A program made the translations under genes and the position numbers. The notes beneath the pieces were generated by a model. The model searched no databases, was not told the origin of the DNA, and worked only from the letters and a program-made list of their open reading frames with translations. Below, piece after piece: positions 1 to 7,187 of a stretch of DNA of 64,000 nt (position 1 is its first letter; the number at the start of each line of letters is the position of its first letter). This stretch comes from Paenibacillus lemnae (GTDB lineage Bacteria > Bacillota > Bacilli > Paenibacillales > Paenibacillaceae), in contig NZ_JABBPN010000004.1 in NCBI RefSeq assembly GCF_012933385.1, positions 1 to 64,000 of the forward strand, read 5' to 3'.

Positions 1-117
1 GAATGGTGTGTGGTAACTTCATTCTACACGAATCGTTCCCATGGGCTATTTCTTTTTAGGTGTCGCACTTCATATTACAATCTGTCTTTTTTAAAAAATG
101 CACTGATTCCAGCTAAC
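1..117. other. Partial cassette body, no gene recognised
   Basis: This AT-rich stretch ends with GCTAAC, the right boundary of a cassette body next to element E1. Its left end lies outside the window. Only very short reading frames are present on either strand and none has a convincing ribosome binding site, so I assign no function. Confidence 0.5.
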
Positions 118-258
118 GTTCAGGCATTCACGAACCCTCACTGCCTTAAGTGACCGAAGGAACGGCCACGACGCGGTTAGGCAGTGCAGGGTGTCCCTTT
201 CACCCTCACCCAGTCCAGGTCTTTCCCATATCTTCTTTCCTTGTGAACATAGAGAAAC
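118..258. repeat. attC-like element E1, right half degenerate
   Basis: The left half is typical: GTT after TAAC, the arm CATTCACG, AACCC, then a stem of ACTGCCTTAAG against GGTTAGGCAGT with one unpaired T, followed by GCAGGG. The right half is not recognisable as the usual GGCGGACC-hairpin block. A weak match (GTGAACAT at about 243-250) may be the remnant of the closing arm, but no GTTA box follows. The element is therefore probably damaged by the rearrangement that also cut the neighbouring gene. Confidence 0.55.
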
Positions 259-276
259 TCAATACTCTTTAAACCC

Positions 277-600
277 TCAATTTGGCTCTAACTTTTGAAG
301 GGTGAATTGCATCGTATATTCACCGTTACTGTCAGGCAAAGAGAATCCTATAATATCAGAACCAAGATCATAGCCCTGTTCTTTCAGTACCTCCTCACAC
401 TGAAATGAAGTGCCAACAGACCCTGGGGAAAAATAACCAGCTTTATCATCAATAAAGCTGATGCCCCCAAGTTCTTGCGAAGATGGATAAACACAGTTAA
501 TTGATGAGTCACTATTTCCCTTTGTAACACTAAGTTCAACAAGATATGTTTCATCATCGAGTATTGAGATACTGCCTTTAATATCAGCTTCCTCGAACAC
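277..600 (-). pseudogene. 5'-truncated cassette gene, unknown function
   Basis: This is an open frame of 107 codons beginning at a GTG with no ribosome binding site in front of it, ending in a normal TGA. The frame is closed four codons upstream of the GTG. The sequence immediately upstream (601-672) is the right half of an attC-like element, closely matching the loop and stem of E4, while the left half of that element and the expected cassette end are missing. The simplest reading is a deletion at about base 600 that removed the gene's start, the end of its cassette body and half an element. The protein is acidic with two cysteines and resembles nothing I recognise. It may be expressed only by accident. 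Confidence 0.5.
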
Positions 601-672
601 TGAATTCCCTCACCGAATACACTTCTGACTCCTGTCGGACCGAGGGTGTATTCACAATGCGTGAACATATTG
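601..672. repeat. attC-like element E2, right half only
   Basis: The sequence matches the right half of E4: the TTCCCTCA and CGAATAC blocks, the CGGACCGAGG stem side, and the closing arm GCGTGAACATATTGTT that ends at the G of the GTT core. The left half is missing, so this is a recombination or deletion scar rather than a working site. Confidence 0.7.
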
Positions 673-716
673 TTAGATGAAGTGTATGGCCTTTTCGAGC
701 AACAACCAATTGTCCT

Positions 717-1373
717 TTAAATATTAATTCCCAATAGCCCTCTAAATTCAATTGCTGATACTCCTTCAGGATTTATTCCGCTTTGTGCTGATTCAACAAA
801 CGGCAACCACTGCGAGTCTTCAGGCCCAACAAAGCCAATCCTTGACCAATTGTTAAGGAAATCAATAAAGTTGTTTCCTATTATATATCCATGTCCTTCA
901 CCATCATTATGACTTAAATATACAATTGGGAAATCTCTGTCTTCACTTAAGTCAAAAGCAAGATAATCACCATTACCTACTTCCATAAACGCTAGTTTGT
1001 TGTGCCATACTTTGTCATATTCGTCTTCAGGATTAGGAAAAATTTGCTCTACACATCCTCTTCTTCCCTCTTCAACATCTGATAAAAGGTGAAGACTCCA
1101 ATAAGGTATTCCACTAAAGATTTCTCGGTACTTATATGGAAGTTCAAACTCTTCAGGAAAAAACCATCGAAAACTAAAGTCACCTGAAAAATTAAGTAAT
1201 ACTTGCTTAAAACTCTCTGGCAAAGTAGTACCTAATTGATGTTCTACAGATTTTATTTCGTCTTCTGTTGCAGGAGCCCCGATTTCTATTTCTTGAACTT
1301 CTCCACCAATCTCAACAATTCGATTCGCAATTATATTAATTCGTTCTTTGATAGTTTCAAATGAATTTGTCAT
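717..1373 (-). CDS. SUKH (SMI1/KNR4) domain protein, probable immunity protein
   Basis: A 218-aa protein whose central part has the SUKH pattern: an ATEDEIKSVEHQLG helix, then LPESFKQVLLNFSGD, and a later block with WHNKLAFMEVGNGDYLAFDL, VYLSHNDGEGH and a C-terminal helix FIDFLNNWSRIG. SUKH proteins commonly neutralise nuclease or other polymorphic toxins, and many also occur as orphan cassette genes. No toxin is visible next to it. The ATG is preceded by AAGGAAG at suitable spacing. It is the only gene of its cassette (body 673-1427), whose ends are complementary (GTTAGATGAAG and ATTTCATCTAAC). The immunity role is inferred from the family and the partner toxin is unknown. Confidence 0.75.
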   Translation of the reverse strand: MTNSFETIKERINIIANRIVEIGGEVQEIEIGAPATEDEIKSVEHQLGTTLPESFKQVLLNFSGDFSFRWFFPEEFELPYKYREIFSGIPYWSLHLLSDVEEGRRGCVEQIFPNPEDEYDKVWHNKLAFMEVGNGDYLAFDLSEDRDFPIVYLSHNDGEGHGYIIGNNFIDFLNNWSRIGFVGPEDSQWLPFVESAQSGINPEGVSAIEFRGLLGINI

Positions 1374-1427
1374 TTAATCTTCCTTCTTTGTGGTTTTATA
1401 AACAGAATTTCAGGTATTTCATCTAAC

Positions 1428-1579
1428 GTCCCCGCATTCACGAACCCTCACCGACTTAAGCCCCGAAGGGGCGTCCGCAATGCGGTTAGGCAGTGCAGGG
1501 TTGTCGCCTGATTCTTCTTCGCTGAAATCCCTCTTGGCGACCAAGGGGCAGCTCGCTGTACCGCAGAGTGAACATATTG
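1428..1579. repeat. attC-like element E3
   Basis: An intact element between ATCTAAC and GTT. It shows the ATTCACG/GTGAAC arm, CACCGACTTAAG opposite GGTTAGGCAGTG, an internal CCCCGAAGGGG hairpin, the TCGCC...GGCGA helper stem and the closing ATATTGTT. The IS110 element at 1582 is inserted immediately after its GTT. Confidence 0.75.
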
Positions 1580-1581
1580 TT

Positions 1582-1816
1582 GGTATTCTCAGTTCATACC
1601 CGACTGGTTCGGGGATGAACTTTTTCTTTATACTGGAGGAAACGCTGGGCCCAATAACGTATGTTTTGTTGGGACACAGATCCCGCCACATAAAGTGTTA
1701 TATGCCCTCGCCTTTTGTTCATACCCCGATTCAGCTGGTTGGGCCATGAGCCCGCATCACCGTGCCAACCTGTGGAGAACAAAAGTGCCGGCTCCAGTGA
1801 AATTCAAGGAGGTTAT
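1582..1816 (+). ncRNA. Candidate bridge RNA region of the IS110 element
   Basis: This non-coding leader between the left end of the IS and the transposase start is of the length expected for the bridge RNA of IS110-group elements. Inverted repeats such as AGTTCATACCCGA with TCGGGGATGAAC are visible. The assignment rests on position and family knowledge; I have not derived target- or donor-binding loops. Confidence 0.5.
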
Positions 1817-3025
1817 ATGAATCAACCTATTCTAAGTATTGACGTTGCTAAAGGAAAAAGTGTTGCTGCTGCTTTTCTTTCCTATCAAGTTTGTATGTAT
1901 AAACCGTTTCCATTTTACCATTCAGAAGAAGATCTTCAACGGCTCCTAGCTATTCTGGAGGAATTGAAGTCCGTCTCCGGTCAAGTACCAAAGGTGGTTC
2001 TCGAAGCCACTGGGAATTATTCAAAACCTCTTGCCTCTTTCTTTTCTTTCCATGGTTATTCGGTCATTCTTCTCAATCCGTTGTTAACTCACCAACTGAA
2101 ACAAAAGGCTGTACGTAAAGTGAAAACCGATCCCATTGATGCGATGCGTATTGCCCAAGTTTTTTACTTACAAGATCCTCAGCCTCAAGTACAGTTGAAC
2201 GAGACCGTTCATCAACTCCGGGTTATCTGCCGGCAATATCAGCATTGGACGGCCTTATACGGTGAGATGCAGCTTCATTTCCGTGCGGTTCTCGACCTGC
2301 TTTTTCCGGGTTACGATAAAGCTTTTCAAAAGGTCTGTAACCGTACTTCTTTGGAGTTGTTATCTCGTTTCCCTACTCCTGCCGAGCTTCTCGCTGCAGA
2401 TCCTGAAGAAGTGTTAAAACTCCTGCTGAGCAATCGCCGGGGCCAAGCTTGGAACGAAAAAAAGCTGCAGCAGCTGCTCGAAATCGCAAGACACAGCCTG
2501 CCAGATCTTCATGGTATCGAAGCTCAAAAGGTGGTCCTTAGACAGTATATTCACCTTCTTAGAACGTACCAGGATTGTATGAGTGACCTTTTTCAGTCTA
2601 TGCAAACCCACGCCGAATCAATGGAAACCTACCATCTTCTTCGTACAATTCCCGGCGTAGGGCCTTTAACAGCGGCCATGCTCATTGCTGAAATCGGAGA
2701 CATAAAAAGGTTCCCTTCCGTGAAGCAGCTAACAGCTTTTGCAGGGCTAGACTCAGCTGTTCACGAATCGGGAACCTTCAAATCCAAGAAGAATCGAATA
2801 TCGAAACGAGGCTCTTCGTACCTTCGAACCGCTCTGTATCAGGCTACCGTAGCAGCCATTTCCAAGCAGATTCATGGCCCTAGAAATTCGACTCTCTTTC
2901 AATTCTATCAGCAAAAACGAGACGAAGGCAAACCGGCAAAAGTCGCAATTGTTGCTGCTTCCCATAAGCTTTTACGCATTATATTTGGCATGTGGAACTC
3001 AGGATCGGCATTCCAAGCTCAATAA
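1817..3025 (+). CDS. IS110-family transposase (DEDD and Ser recombinase)
   Basis: A 402-aa transposase. The N-terminal RuvC-like DEDD domain shows LSIDVAKG (first D), VVLEATGNY (E) and KTDPIDAMRIAQ (two D), followed by a coiled helical linker. The C-terminal transposase_20 domain shows IPGVGPLTAAMLIAEIGD and KRGSSYLR, the latter with the serine nucleophile region. The ATG at 1817 is preceded by AAGGAGG at good spacing; the open frame extends further upstream but through the presumed bridge-RNA region. Family members catalyse RNA-guided, target-site-specific insertion without target duplication. The interrupted site here is the GTT core of a cassette element, so it probably targets that class of site. 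Confidence 0.93.
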   Translation: MNQPILSIDVAKGKSVAAAFLSYQVCMYKPFPFYHSEEDLQRLLAILEELKSVSGQVPKVVLEATGNYSKPLASFFSFHGYSVILLNPLLTHQLKQKAVRKVKTDPIDAMRIAQVFYLQDPQPQVQLNETVHQLRVICRQYQHWTALYGEMQLHFRAVLDLLFPGYDKAFQKVCNRTSLELLSRFPTPAELLAADPEEVLKLLLSNRRGQAWNEKKLQQLLEIARHSLPDLHGIEAQKVVLRQYIHLLRTYQDCMSDLFQSMQTHAESMETYHLLRTIPGVGPLTAAMLIAEIGDIKRFPSVKQLTAFAGLDSAVHESGTFKSKKNRISKRGSSYLRTALYQATVAAISKQIHGPRNSTLFQFYQQKRDEGKPAKVAIVAASHKLLRIIFGMWNSGSAFQAQ

Positions 3026-3188
3026 TGCGTTAAATTGGATTATAATTCCAGTTATATCTGCTCTTAAGGGTAGGTTTATTTAAGTATGTAGAATTGTGGG
3101 ATAACAAAAATTATTTTATCGAAGACTTGACTTTGATTAGCTGGTTTATATGATGGTGACGACTTCTCGAATTACTTACAAAATGCTC

Positions 3189-3647
3189 TTAATAGTACTT
3201 CACTAATTCTTTATCGATTTCATCTATGTATCCAATTTCTTCAATTCCATTCCAAAATATAATCTTGCTTGCTTCTTCATTCAATTCAAATGGTTTCTCC
3301 TCTCCTATATCTGCACTGAAGAGGCCCCCATACTCAATCTTTCCAGACCTTAATGTAAATTTCATCAATCCCTTGAAATCAATTCTTTCAGGAGATTGAT
3401 TTGTTTCTTCAAGCATCTCCCTAATTGCACATTCTCTTAAAGTTTCCCCTGGCTCGAGTAGGCCTCCGGGTACCTCCCAATTGTTCTTCCAGCTATTGAA
3501 CAAAAGTAAGAATCCTACTTTGTTCCTTGCAACGACCAGTGCATGTGTAATGGGGTATTCCAAGCTAATTTGTTCTACTTCCTCTTCAGTGATATTTAAC
3601 AGTTCTTCGAAAACATCACCCTTCTGATTTATACAAATAGGCATCAT
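3189..3647 (-). CDS. Nudix hydrolase (cassette gene)
   Basis: A 152-aa protein with a near-complete Nudix box, GGLLEPGETLRECAIREMLEETN, here from about residue 64 (G-x5-E-x7-R-E-x2-E-E; the final glycine position is Asn). Nudix enzymes hydrolyse nucleoside diphosphates linked to another group. The substrate cannot be read from sequence. The ATG ATG at 3642-3647 follows GGGGGAG at 5-7 bases, so I start at 3647 rather than at the upstream TTG. It is alone in its cassette (body 3146-3689). Its own element, E3, is separated from it by the IS110 insertion. Confidence 0.85.
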   Translation of the reverse strand: MMPICINQKGDVFEELLNITEEEVEQISLEYPITHALVVARNKVGFLLLFNSWKNNWEVPGGLLEPGETLRECAIREMLEETNQSPERIDFKGLMKFTLRSGKIEYGGLFSADIGEEKPFELNEEASKIIFWNGIEEIGYIDEIDKELVKYY

Positions 3648-3689
3648 TGATCTCCCCCACAAAATCGAATTTCGTCACTTTCCTCTAAC

Positions 3690-3868
3690 GTTATTGTATT
3701 CACGACGTCCCACCGACTTAAGGCACCGTCAGGTGCCGGCCGCGATGCGGTTAGTCGGTGCGGATGTGTCCGCTGAGTATGCTTCCCTGAATCCTGAGTT
3801 CCCTCAAACGAATACTCTTCACTTCCGGCGGACCGAGGGGGCTTGTCCCCCGATGCGTGAACATATTG
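3690..3868. repeat. attC-like element E4
   Basis: An intact long copy between CTCTAAC and GTTATATG. Stems visible are ATTCACG/CGTGAA, CCGACTTAAG opposite TTAGTCGG (unpaired T), GGCACC/GGTGCC, CCGCGATGCGG, GTCCGC/GCGGAC with a long loop, and GGGGGCTTGTCCCCC. Confidence 0.8.
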
Positions 3869-3900
3869 TTATATGATGCCACTGCCTTCTTGAGATACTT

Positions 3901-3988
3901 ACACTTTATCAATTGATCTTAGTCGTTTTTTTAATTGTTCTATTGCTCTTGATATTTGAAGTTTATTCTTAGATTCCTTCATCCACGT
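3901..3988. repeat. 88-bp direct duplication, copy 1
   Basis: Identical to 4078-4165. It encodes, on the minus strand, the last codons of the zinc-ribbon cassette gene, ending in RLRSIDKV and an immediate TAA. Copy 1 therefore probably preserves the original 3' end of the gene, while copy 2 is joined to different downstream sequence. Confidence 0.85.
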
Positions 3989-4059
3989 AGTGGTGCTGAC
4001 AAGTGCCTCTTTATTTTTGCATCTACTTGAGCATTTTTACGCTGCGATTCTCGGCATTC

Positions 4060-4524
4060 TTAGTATGCAATAAACAACACTTTATCAATTGATCTTAGTC
4101 GTTTTTTTAATTGTTCTATTGCTCTTGATATTTGAAGTTTATTCTTAGATTCCTTCATCCACGTTGGTAGTCGACTAGCTACACTCTGATTTATATTAGG
4201 TTTTCTACTTCTTATCTTTGAAGTAATATATCCTTCTAAGTATTCTAAATGTTCTTTATTAAATGCCCATAATTCTTCTCCGCAACAAGGAATTCTTAGC
4301 CAAAGTTTGTGATTATAACAAATCCCTTCATTTTTTCCCCATGATGCGACAACATTACCCATACTTTTTATATCATTGAGATAGCCACAATTGTTACAAC
4401 AAATGATAAAGTTATTCTGTTTTAATATAATGCACCTCTGACAATCTGGACATTCAATTAGTTTGTCGTAGTTCTCAAAGAAACTATAAATTGATTCTCC
4501 AGTATCATTGAATCGACTATTCAT
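4060..4524 (-). CDS. Zinc-ribbon protein of unknown function (cassette gene)
   Basis: A 154-aa protein starting at the ATG that follows AAGGAG at ten bases; the frame is open further up, into the element, but without a ribosome binding site. CPDC at about residue 25 and CCNNCG about 16 residues later form a TFIIB-like zinc ribbon, and a second pair (GICYNHK...IPCCGEE) may bind metal. The C-terminus is a basic amphipathic helix. The last 88 bp of coding sequence are duplicated downstream, and the present gene ends with five extra residues (LFIAY) compared with the stop found in the other copy. Its cassette ends pair over 19 positions (GTTATATGATGCCACTGCC with GGCAGTGGTTTCATATAAC). No function can be assigned. 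Confidence 0.7.
   Translation of the reverse strand: MNSRFNDTGESIYSFFENYDKLIECPDCQRCIILKQNNFIICCNNCGYLNDIKSMGNVVASWGKNEGICYNHKLWLRIPCCGEELWAFNKEHLEYLEGYITSKIRSRKPNINQSVASRLPTWMKESKNKLQISRAIEQLKKRLRSIDKVLFIAY
4078..4165. repeat. 88-bp direct duplication, copy 2
   Basis: Identical to 3901-3988 and lying within the 3' end of the zinc-ribbon gene. The 89 bases between the copies are unrelated, so this looks like a partial cassette duplication or fusion with another cassette's tail. Confidence 0.85.
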
Positions 4525-4565
4525 GGATTTATAACTCCTTCGGTTTGGCAGTGGTTTCATATAAC

Positions 4566-4736
4566 GTTCAGGCATTCACGAACCCGAGAGGCTTAAGCTG
4601 CCTCGGCGATCAAACGAAGTGATCGCCACGCCGGGTCGAAGACTTAGCCTCGCAGGTGTTGTCCGCTGAATCCGCTTCCCCGAAATGCCTCCAGCGGACC
4701 GAGGGAGCGACAGCGACCGACGCGTGAATGTTGCTG
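4566..4736. repeat. attC-like element E5
   Basis: Intact copy between ATATAAC and GTTAGATG. The second arm is perfectly paired as CATTCACG/CGTGAATG, different bases from E10 and E14 at the same place. GAGGCTTAAG faces CTTAGCCTC with the unpaired T, the terminal hairpin is GGCGATCA...TGATCGCC, and the helper stem is GTCCGC/GCGGAC. Confidence 0.8.
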
Positions 4737-4767
4737 TTAGATGAAGTCCATATCCTCTTCGAGCCAC

Positions 4768-5199
4768 TCACATAATTTCTTGAATCTGTTTCATATGGTG
4801 TTCATCATGATGTACAAATATCTTTGTGTATGAATCAATAGAATATGTTCTCTTACCCTTACCTATTGTGAATCGCAGCTCAGGATTTAAATTCATTAGA
4901 GCTTTCACTAACTCAAGTCTTGTGTCTCTAAAATCTTGCTTTAATGAATCAGCATTTACATATTCTGCTGCTTTCTTCACAGCAATTTGATTATGTTTAT
5001 CATGGTCAACCCACTCGGGCAGCCTAGCTCCGTCCTCCATCAACGGCACCATAACGTCTAAGCTGTACCTATCCCAATTAGTAAGGTGGGAAATCACATC
5101 CCTTACACTCCAAGCACCAATTGACTTGTCAAGTATTTCATCATTTATCAAATTCACATTCTCTATAAAGTCCTCAAATCTCTTTAATACCTTAGACAT
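4768..5199 (-). CDS. DinB/DfsB-like four-helix protein (cassette gene)
   Basis: A 143-aa protein of the DinB/ClbS-DfsB superfamily, four-helix bundles that often bind a divalent metal through three histidines and act in thiol-dependent transfer or detoxification. Signature regions are GAWSVRDVISHLTNWDRY near residue 30 and the C-terminal HHDEHHMKQIQ histidine cluster. The start ATG is preceded by GAGGTGATT; the open frame runs ten codons further upstream without a ribosome binding site. It is the sole gene in its cassette (body 4737-5243), whose ends match as GTTAGATGAAGTCCAT and ATGGATTTCGTCTAAC. Substrate unknown. Confidence 0.75.
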   Translation of the reverse strand: MSKVLKRFEDFIENVNLINDEILDKSIGAWSVRDVISHLTNWDRYSLDVMVPLMEDGARLPEWVDHDKHNQIAVKKAAEYVNADSLKQDFRDTRLELVKALMNLNPELRFTIGKGKRTYSIDSYTKIFVHHDEHHMKQIQEIM

Positions 5200-5243
5200 C
5201 TTGGAATCACCTCGTCGAATTAATTTCATGGATTTCGTCTAAC

Positions 5244-5415
5244 GTTAATGTGTTCCAGACGTCGAAAGGCTTAAGCTGCTTTAGTCTATATGCGAAGCAT
5301 AGATTAGTGCCGGGTGGCTCTGCCACTTAGCCTTGCAGATGTGTTCGCCTGTCTTCCTTCTTTGAAATCCCTCGGGCGGACCGAGCGACGCATGTCGCGA
5401 TGCTGGAAAACGGTG
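5244..5415. repeat. attC-like element E6
   Basis: Intact copy, nearly identical to E15. The arm is TTCCAG/CTGGAA instead of the usual ATTCACG/CGTGAAT, so both sides have changed together. AAAGGCTTAAG faces TTAGCCTT, TCTATATGCGAAGCATAGA forms a hairpin and GTGGCTCTGCCAC another. Confidence 0.8.
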
Positions 5416-5843
5416 TTATCTGCTGGATCTGCCCCACTTCTTCGAATGAAGACAGGACGTCGACCCACAGCATTAAACATCTTTTAACCATTTCTTTACT
5501 GAATCTTGCCATGCAGGCTTCCTTGATCCACTTACTCATCGGGTATTGATTTGCTGAATCTTGCCATGCAGGCTTCCTTGATCCACTTTCTCATCGGGTA
5601 TTGATTTACTGAATCTTGCCACGCTGGCATCTTTGATCCACTTTCTCATCGGGTATTGATTTGCTGAATCTTGCCATACTGGCTTCCTTGATTTACTTAC
5701 TCATCGGGTATTGATTTGCTGAATCTTGCCATGCTGGCTTCTTGATTCACTTTCTCAAACCAGCATCTCCCTACTTCAAGCAACAGGACGTTGCGGACGT
5801 ATAACCTTCAAAAAGTCTCTTTGGGGCAGATCTTGCAGATAAC
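5416..5843 (-). other. ORF-poor cassette with five 55-bp tandem repeats
   Basis: The body starts TTATCTGCTGGATCTGCCCC and ends GGGGCAGATCTTGCAGATAAC, a strong terminal inverted repeat. Inside are five copies of a 55-bp unit (GAATC at 5501, 5556, 5611, 5666 and 5721). On the minus strand each unit contains AAGGAAG, then ATGGCAAGATTCAG, and an overlapping frame beginning ATGAGTAAG or ATGAGAAAG, so chains of very short peptides (MSKWIKEA, MARFSKSIPDE) could be translated. It is paralogous to the cassette beside the recombinase (10287-10709). Function unknown. Confidence 0.7.
5501..5775 (-). repeat. Five 55-bp tandem repeats
   Basis: The period is exactly 55 bp for all five copies, with scattered substitutions; the last copy is truncated. 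Because 55 is not a multiple of three, each unit shifts frame, yet the same short frame restarts in every unit behind an AAGGAAG motif. Confidence 0.85.
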
Positions 5844-5946
5844 GTTCCTGTATTCATGAACCCCAAAGGGGTTGTCTGCTGAAATCCCTCTTCGAAATCC
5901 ACCTCGCAGACCAAGGCTCCAAAGGAGACGCTGCTTGAATATTATG
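5844..5946. repeat. attC-like element E7, minimal form
   Basis: At 103 bp this is the shortest intact element. The branched left arm is reduced to a simple hairpin AACCCCAAAGGGGTT, while the helper stem GTCTGC...GCAGAC and the closing arm are kept (ATTCATG opposite CTTGAAT). It shows which parts of the fold are dispensable. Confidence 0.75.
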
Positions 5947-6102
5947 TTATGTGATGTCTCTCCTACTTCCTTGCAAATCGCCTTTATCTTTATGTATCCC
6001 AGGCTGCTGGCCGTTTTTCATTCCTCGAAGGAATTTTCCCCAGACGTCGCTGCCCCTCATACCATTATTTAACCCTTCCTTGCTGGAGAGATTTCACATA
6101 AC
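5947..6102 (-). other. Short ORF-poor cassette, copy a
   Basis: One of three homologous bodies (also 6845-6999 and 8999-9153). Its ends pair (TTATGTGATGTCTCTCC with GGAGAGATTTCACATAAC) and it holds an internal palindrome ATTCCTCGAAGGAAT. On the minus strand a frame opening at ATGAGGGGC, in phase with a later ATG conserved in the other copies, ends RRDIT at the TAA of the boundary TAAC. Expression is unproven. Confidence 0.6.
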
Positions 6103-6255
6103 GTTCTCGCATTTACGAACCCGAAAGGCTTAAGGCGCGAATGCGCCGGGTGGCTCCGCCACTTAGCCTTGCAGGGTTGTTCGCCTGAGTACACCCTCAG
6201 CTTCATCCTCATCTGGCGAACCAAGGGACGTATGTCCCGCTGCGAAAATGTATTG
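6103..6255. repeat. attC-like element E8
   Basis: Intact copy of the commonest type (also E11, E12, E13). Stems are AACCC/GGGTT, AAGGCTTAAG opposite TTAGCCTT, GGCGCGAATGCGCC, GTGGCTCCGCCAC, TTCGCC/GGCGAA and GGGACGTATGTCCC. The second arm (CATTTACG/CGAAAATG) has one mismatch. Confidence 0.85.
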
Positions 6256-6718
6256 TTATCCGATGCATCTGACCCCTTGAGTTACCTTCTCAATCGATCT
6301 GCTGAATGTTGCCACGCTAGCTGCTTCGAAATACCTTCTCAACCGATCTGCTGAATGTTGCCATGCTAACTGCTTCGAAATACCTTCTCAACCAATCTGC
6401 TGAATGTTGCCATGCTAACTGCTTCGAATTACTTACTCAACCAATCTGCTGAATGTTGCCATGCTAACTGCTTCGAATTACTTTCTCAACCAATCTGCTG
6501 AATGTTGCCATGCTAACTGCTTCGAATTACTTTCTCAACCAATCTGCTCAATGTTGCCATGCTAACTGCTTCGAATTGCTTTTTCAACCAATCTGCTGAA
6601 TGTTGCCATGCTAACTGCTTCGAATTGCTTTTTCAACCAATCTGCTGAATGTTGCAGTATTACCTGTTTCGAGCCCTTTGTAGATTGTTTTCTATTGTCT
6701 TCAGATGTTTCGGATAAC
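6256..6718 (-). other. ORF-poor cassette with eight 49-bp tandem repeats
   Basis: The body ends are TTATCCGATGCATCTGA and TCAGATGTTTCGGATAAC, a near-perfect inverted repeat. Eight units of 49 bp occupy most of the body. On the minus strand each unit holds ATG GCA ACA TTC AGC, fifteen codons and TAG, then one base before the next ATG. The last unit's frame runs on and ends at the TAA of the boundary. No clear ribosome binding site precedes the units. Confidence 0.7.
6293..6680 (-). repeat. Eight 49-bp tandem repeats
   Basis: The GAATG (or CAATG) anchor recurs at 6304, 6353, 6402, 6451, 6500, 6549, 6598 and 6647, exactly 49 bp apart. Encoded minus-strand micropeptides read MATFSRLVEK followed by VIRSS, VFRSS or AIRSS, so differences between copies are mostly synonymous or conservative. 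The unit shares its start with the 55-bp repeats elsewhere in the array (MARFSK). Confidence 0.8.
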
Positions 6719-6844
6719 GTTCTCGCATTTACGAACCCGAAAGGCTTAAGGCGCGAATGCGCCGGGTGGCTCCGCCACTTAGCCTTGCAGGGTTGTTCGC
6801 CATGGCGAACCGAGGGACGCATGTCCTGAAGCGAAAATGTAATG
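6719..6844. repeat. attC-like element E9, short-loop form
   Basis: Like E8, but the long variable loop of the helper stem is deleted, leaving a perfect palindrome GTTCGCCATGGCGAAC. This shows that the loop is dispensable and that the stem itself is what is conserved. Confidence 0.8.
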
Positions 6845-6999
6845 TTATGTGATGTCTCTCCTACTTCTTCGCAAATCGCTTTTATCTTTAAGTATCTTAG
6901 GGTGCTGGCTATGTCTCATTCCTTGAAGGAATCCTTACCAGACGTCGCTGCCCCTCAACCCTTATTTAACCCTTCCTTGCTGGAGAGATTTCACATAAC
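6845..6999 (-). other. Short ORF-poor cassette, copy b
   Basis: Homologue of 5947-6102 and 8999-9153. It contains the palindrome ATTCCTTGAAGGAAT and paired ends (TTATGTGATGTCTCTCC and GGAGAGATTTCACATAAC). A 24-codon minus-strand frame starting MRHSQHPKIL ends at the TAA of the boundary. An AAGGA lies twelve bases before the ATG, not a strong ribosome binding site. Confidence 0.6.
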
Positions 7000-7151
7000 G
7001 TTCTTGTATCTACGAACCCGAGAGGCTTAAGGGAGCGCACGCGACCGGGTCCGACGGACTTAGCCTCGCAGGGTTGTGAGCTGAATCCGCTTCTCTGCCT
7101 ACTTCTTCTTGCGAGCCAAGGGCCGTACGGCCCACAGCGTAGATACTGTGT
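7000..7151. repeat. attC-like element E10
   Basis: Intact copy with a perfectly paired, distinctive arm GTATCTACG/CGTAGATAC, good evidence of compensatory change. GAGGCTTAAG faces CTTAGCCTC, GGGTCCGACGGAC contains a hairpin, GGGCCGTACGGCCC is the distal hairpin and the helper stem is TTGTGAGC/GCGAGCCAA. Confidence 0.85.
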
Positions 7152-7187
7152 TATATGATGCTAGTGACTTCTTTGACTCATCCTACA

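Larger units (their letters stand above)
1582..3145 (+). mobile_element. IS110-family insertion sequence
   Basis: The limits are deduced from the interrupted site. Sister elements read AACATATTGTTATATGATG without interruption, whereas here AACATATTGTT ends at 1581 and TTATATGATGG resumes at 3146. A TT dinucleotide is therefore found on both sides, consistent with the core dinucleotide of IS110 elements, and there are no terminal inverted repeats. The element is about 1.56 kb with one transposase gene. The 235 bases before the start codon (1582-1816) contain no gene and are where IS110-group elements encode their bridge RNA; GTTCATACCCGACTGGTTCGG looks hairpin-forming. The element appears intact. 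Confidence 0.85.
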
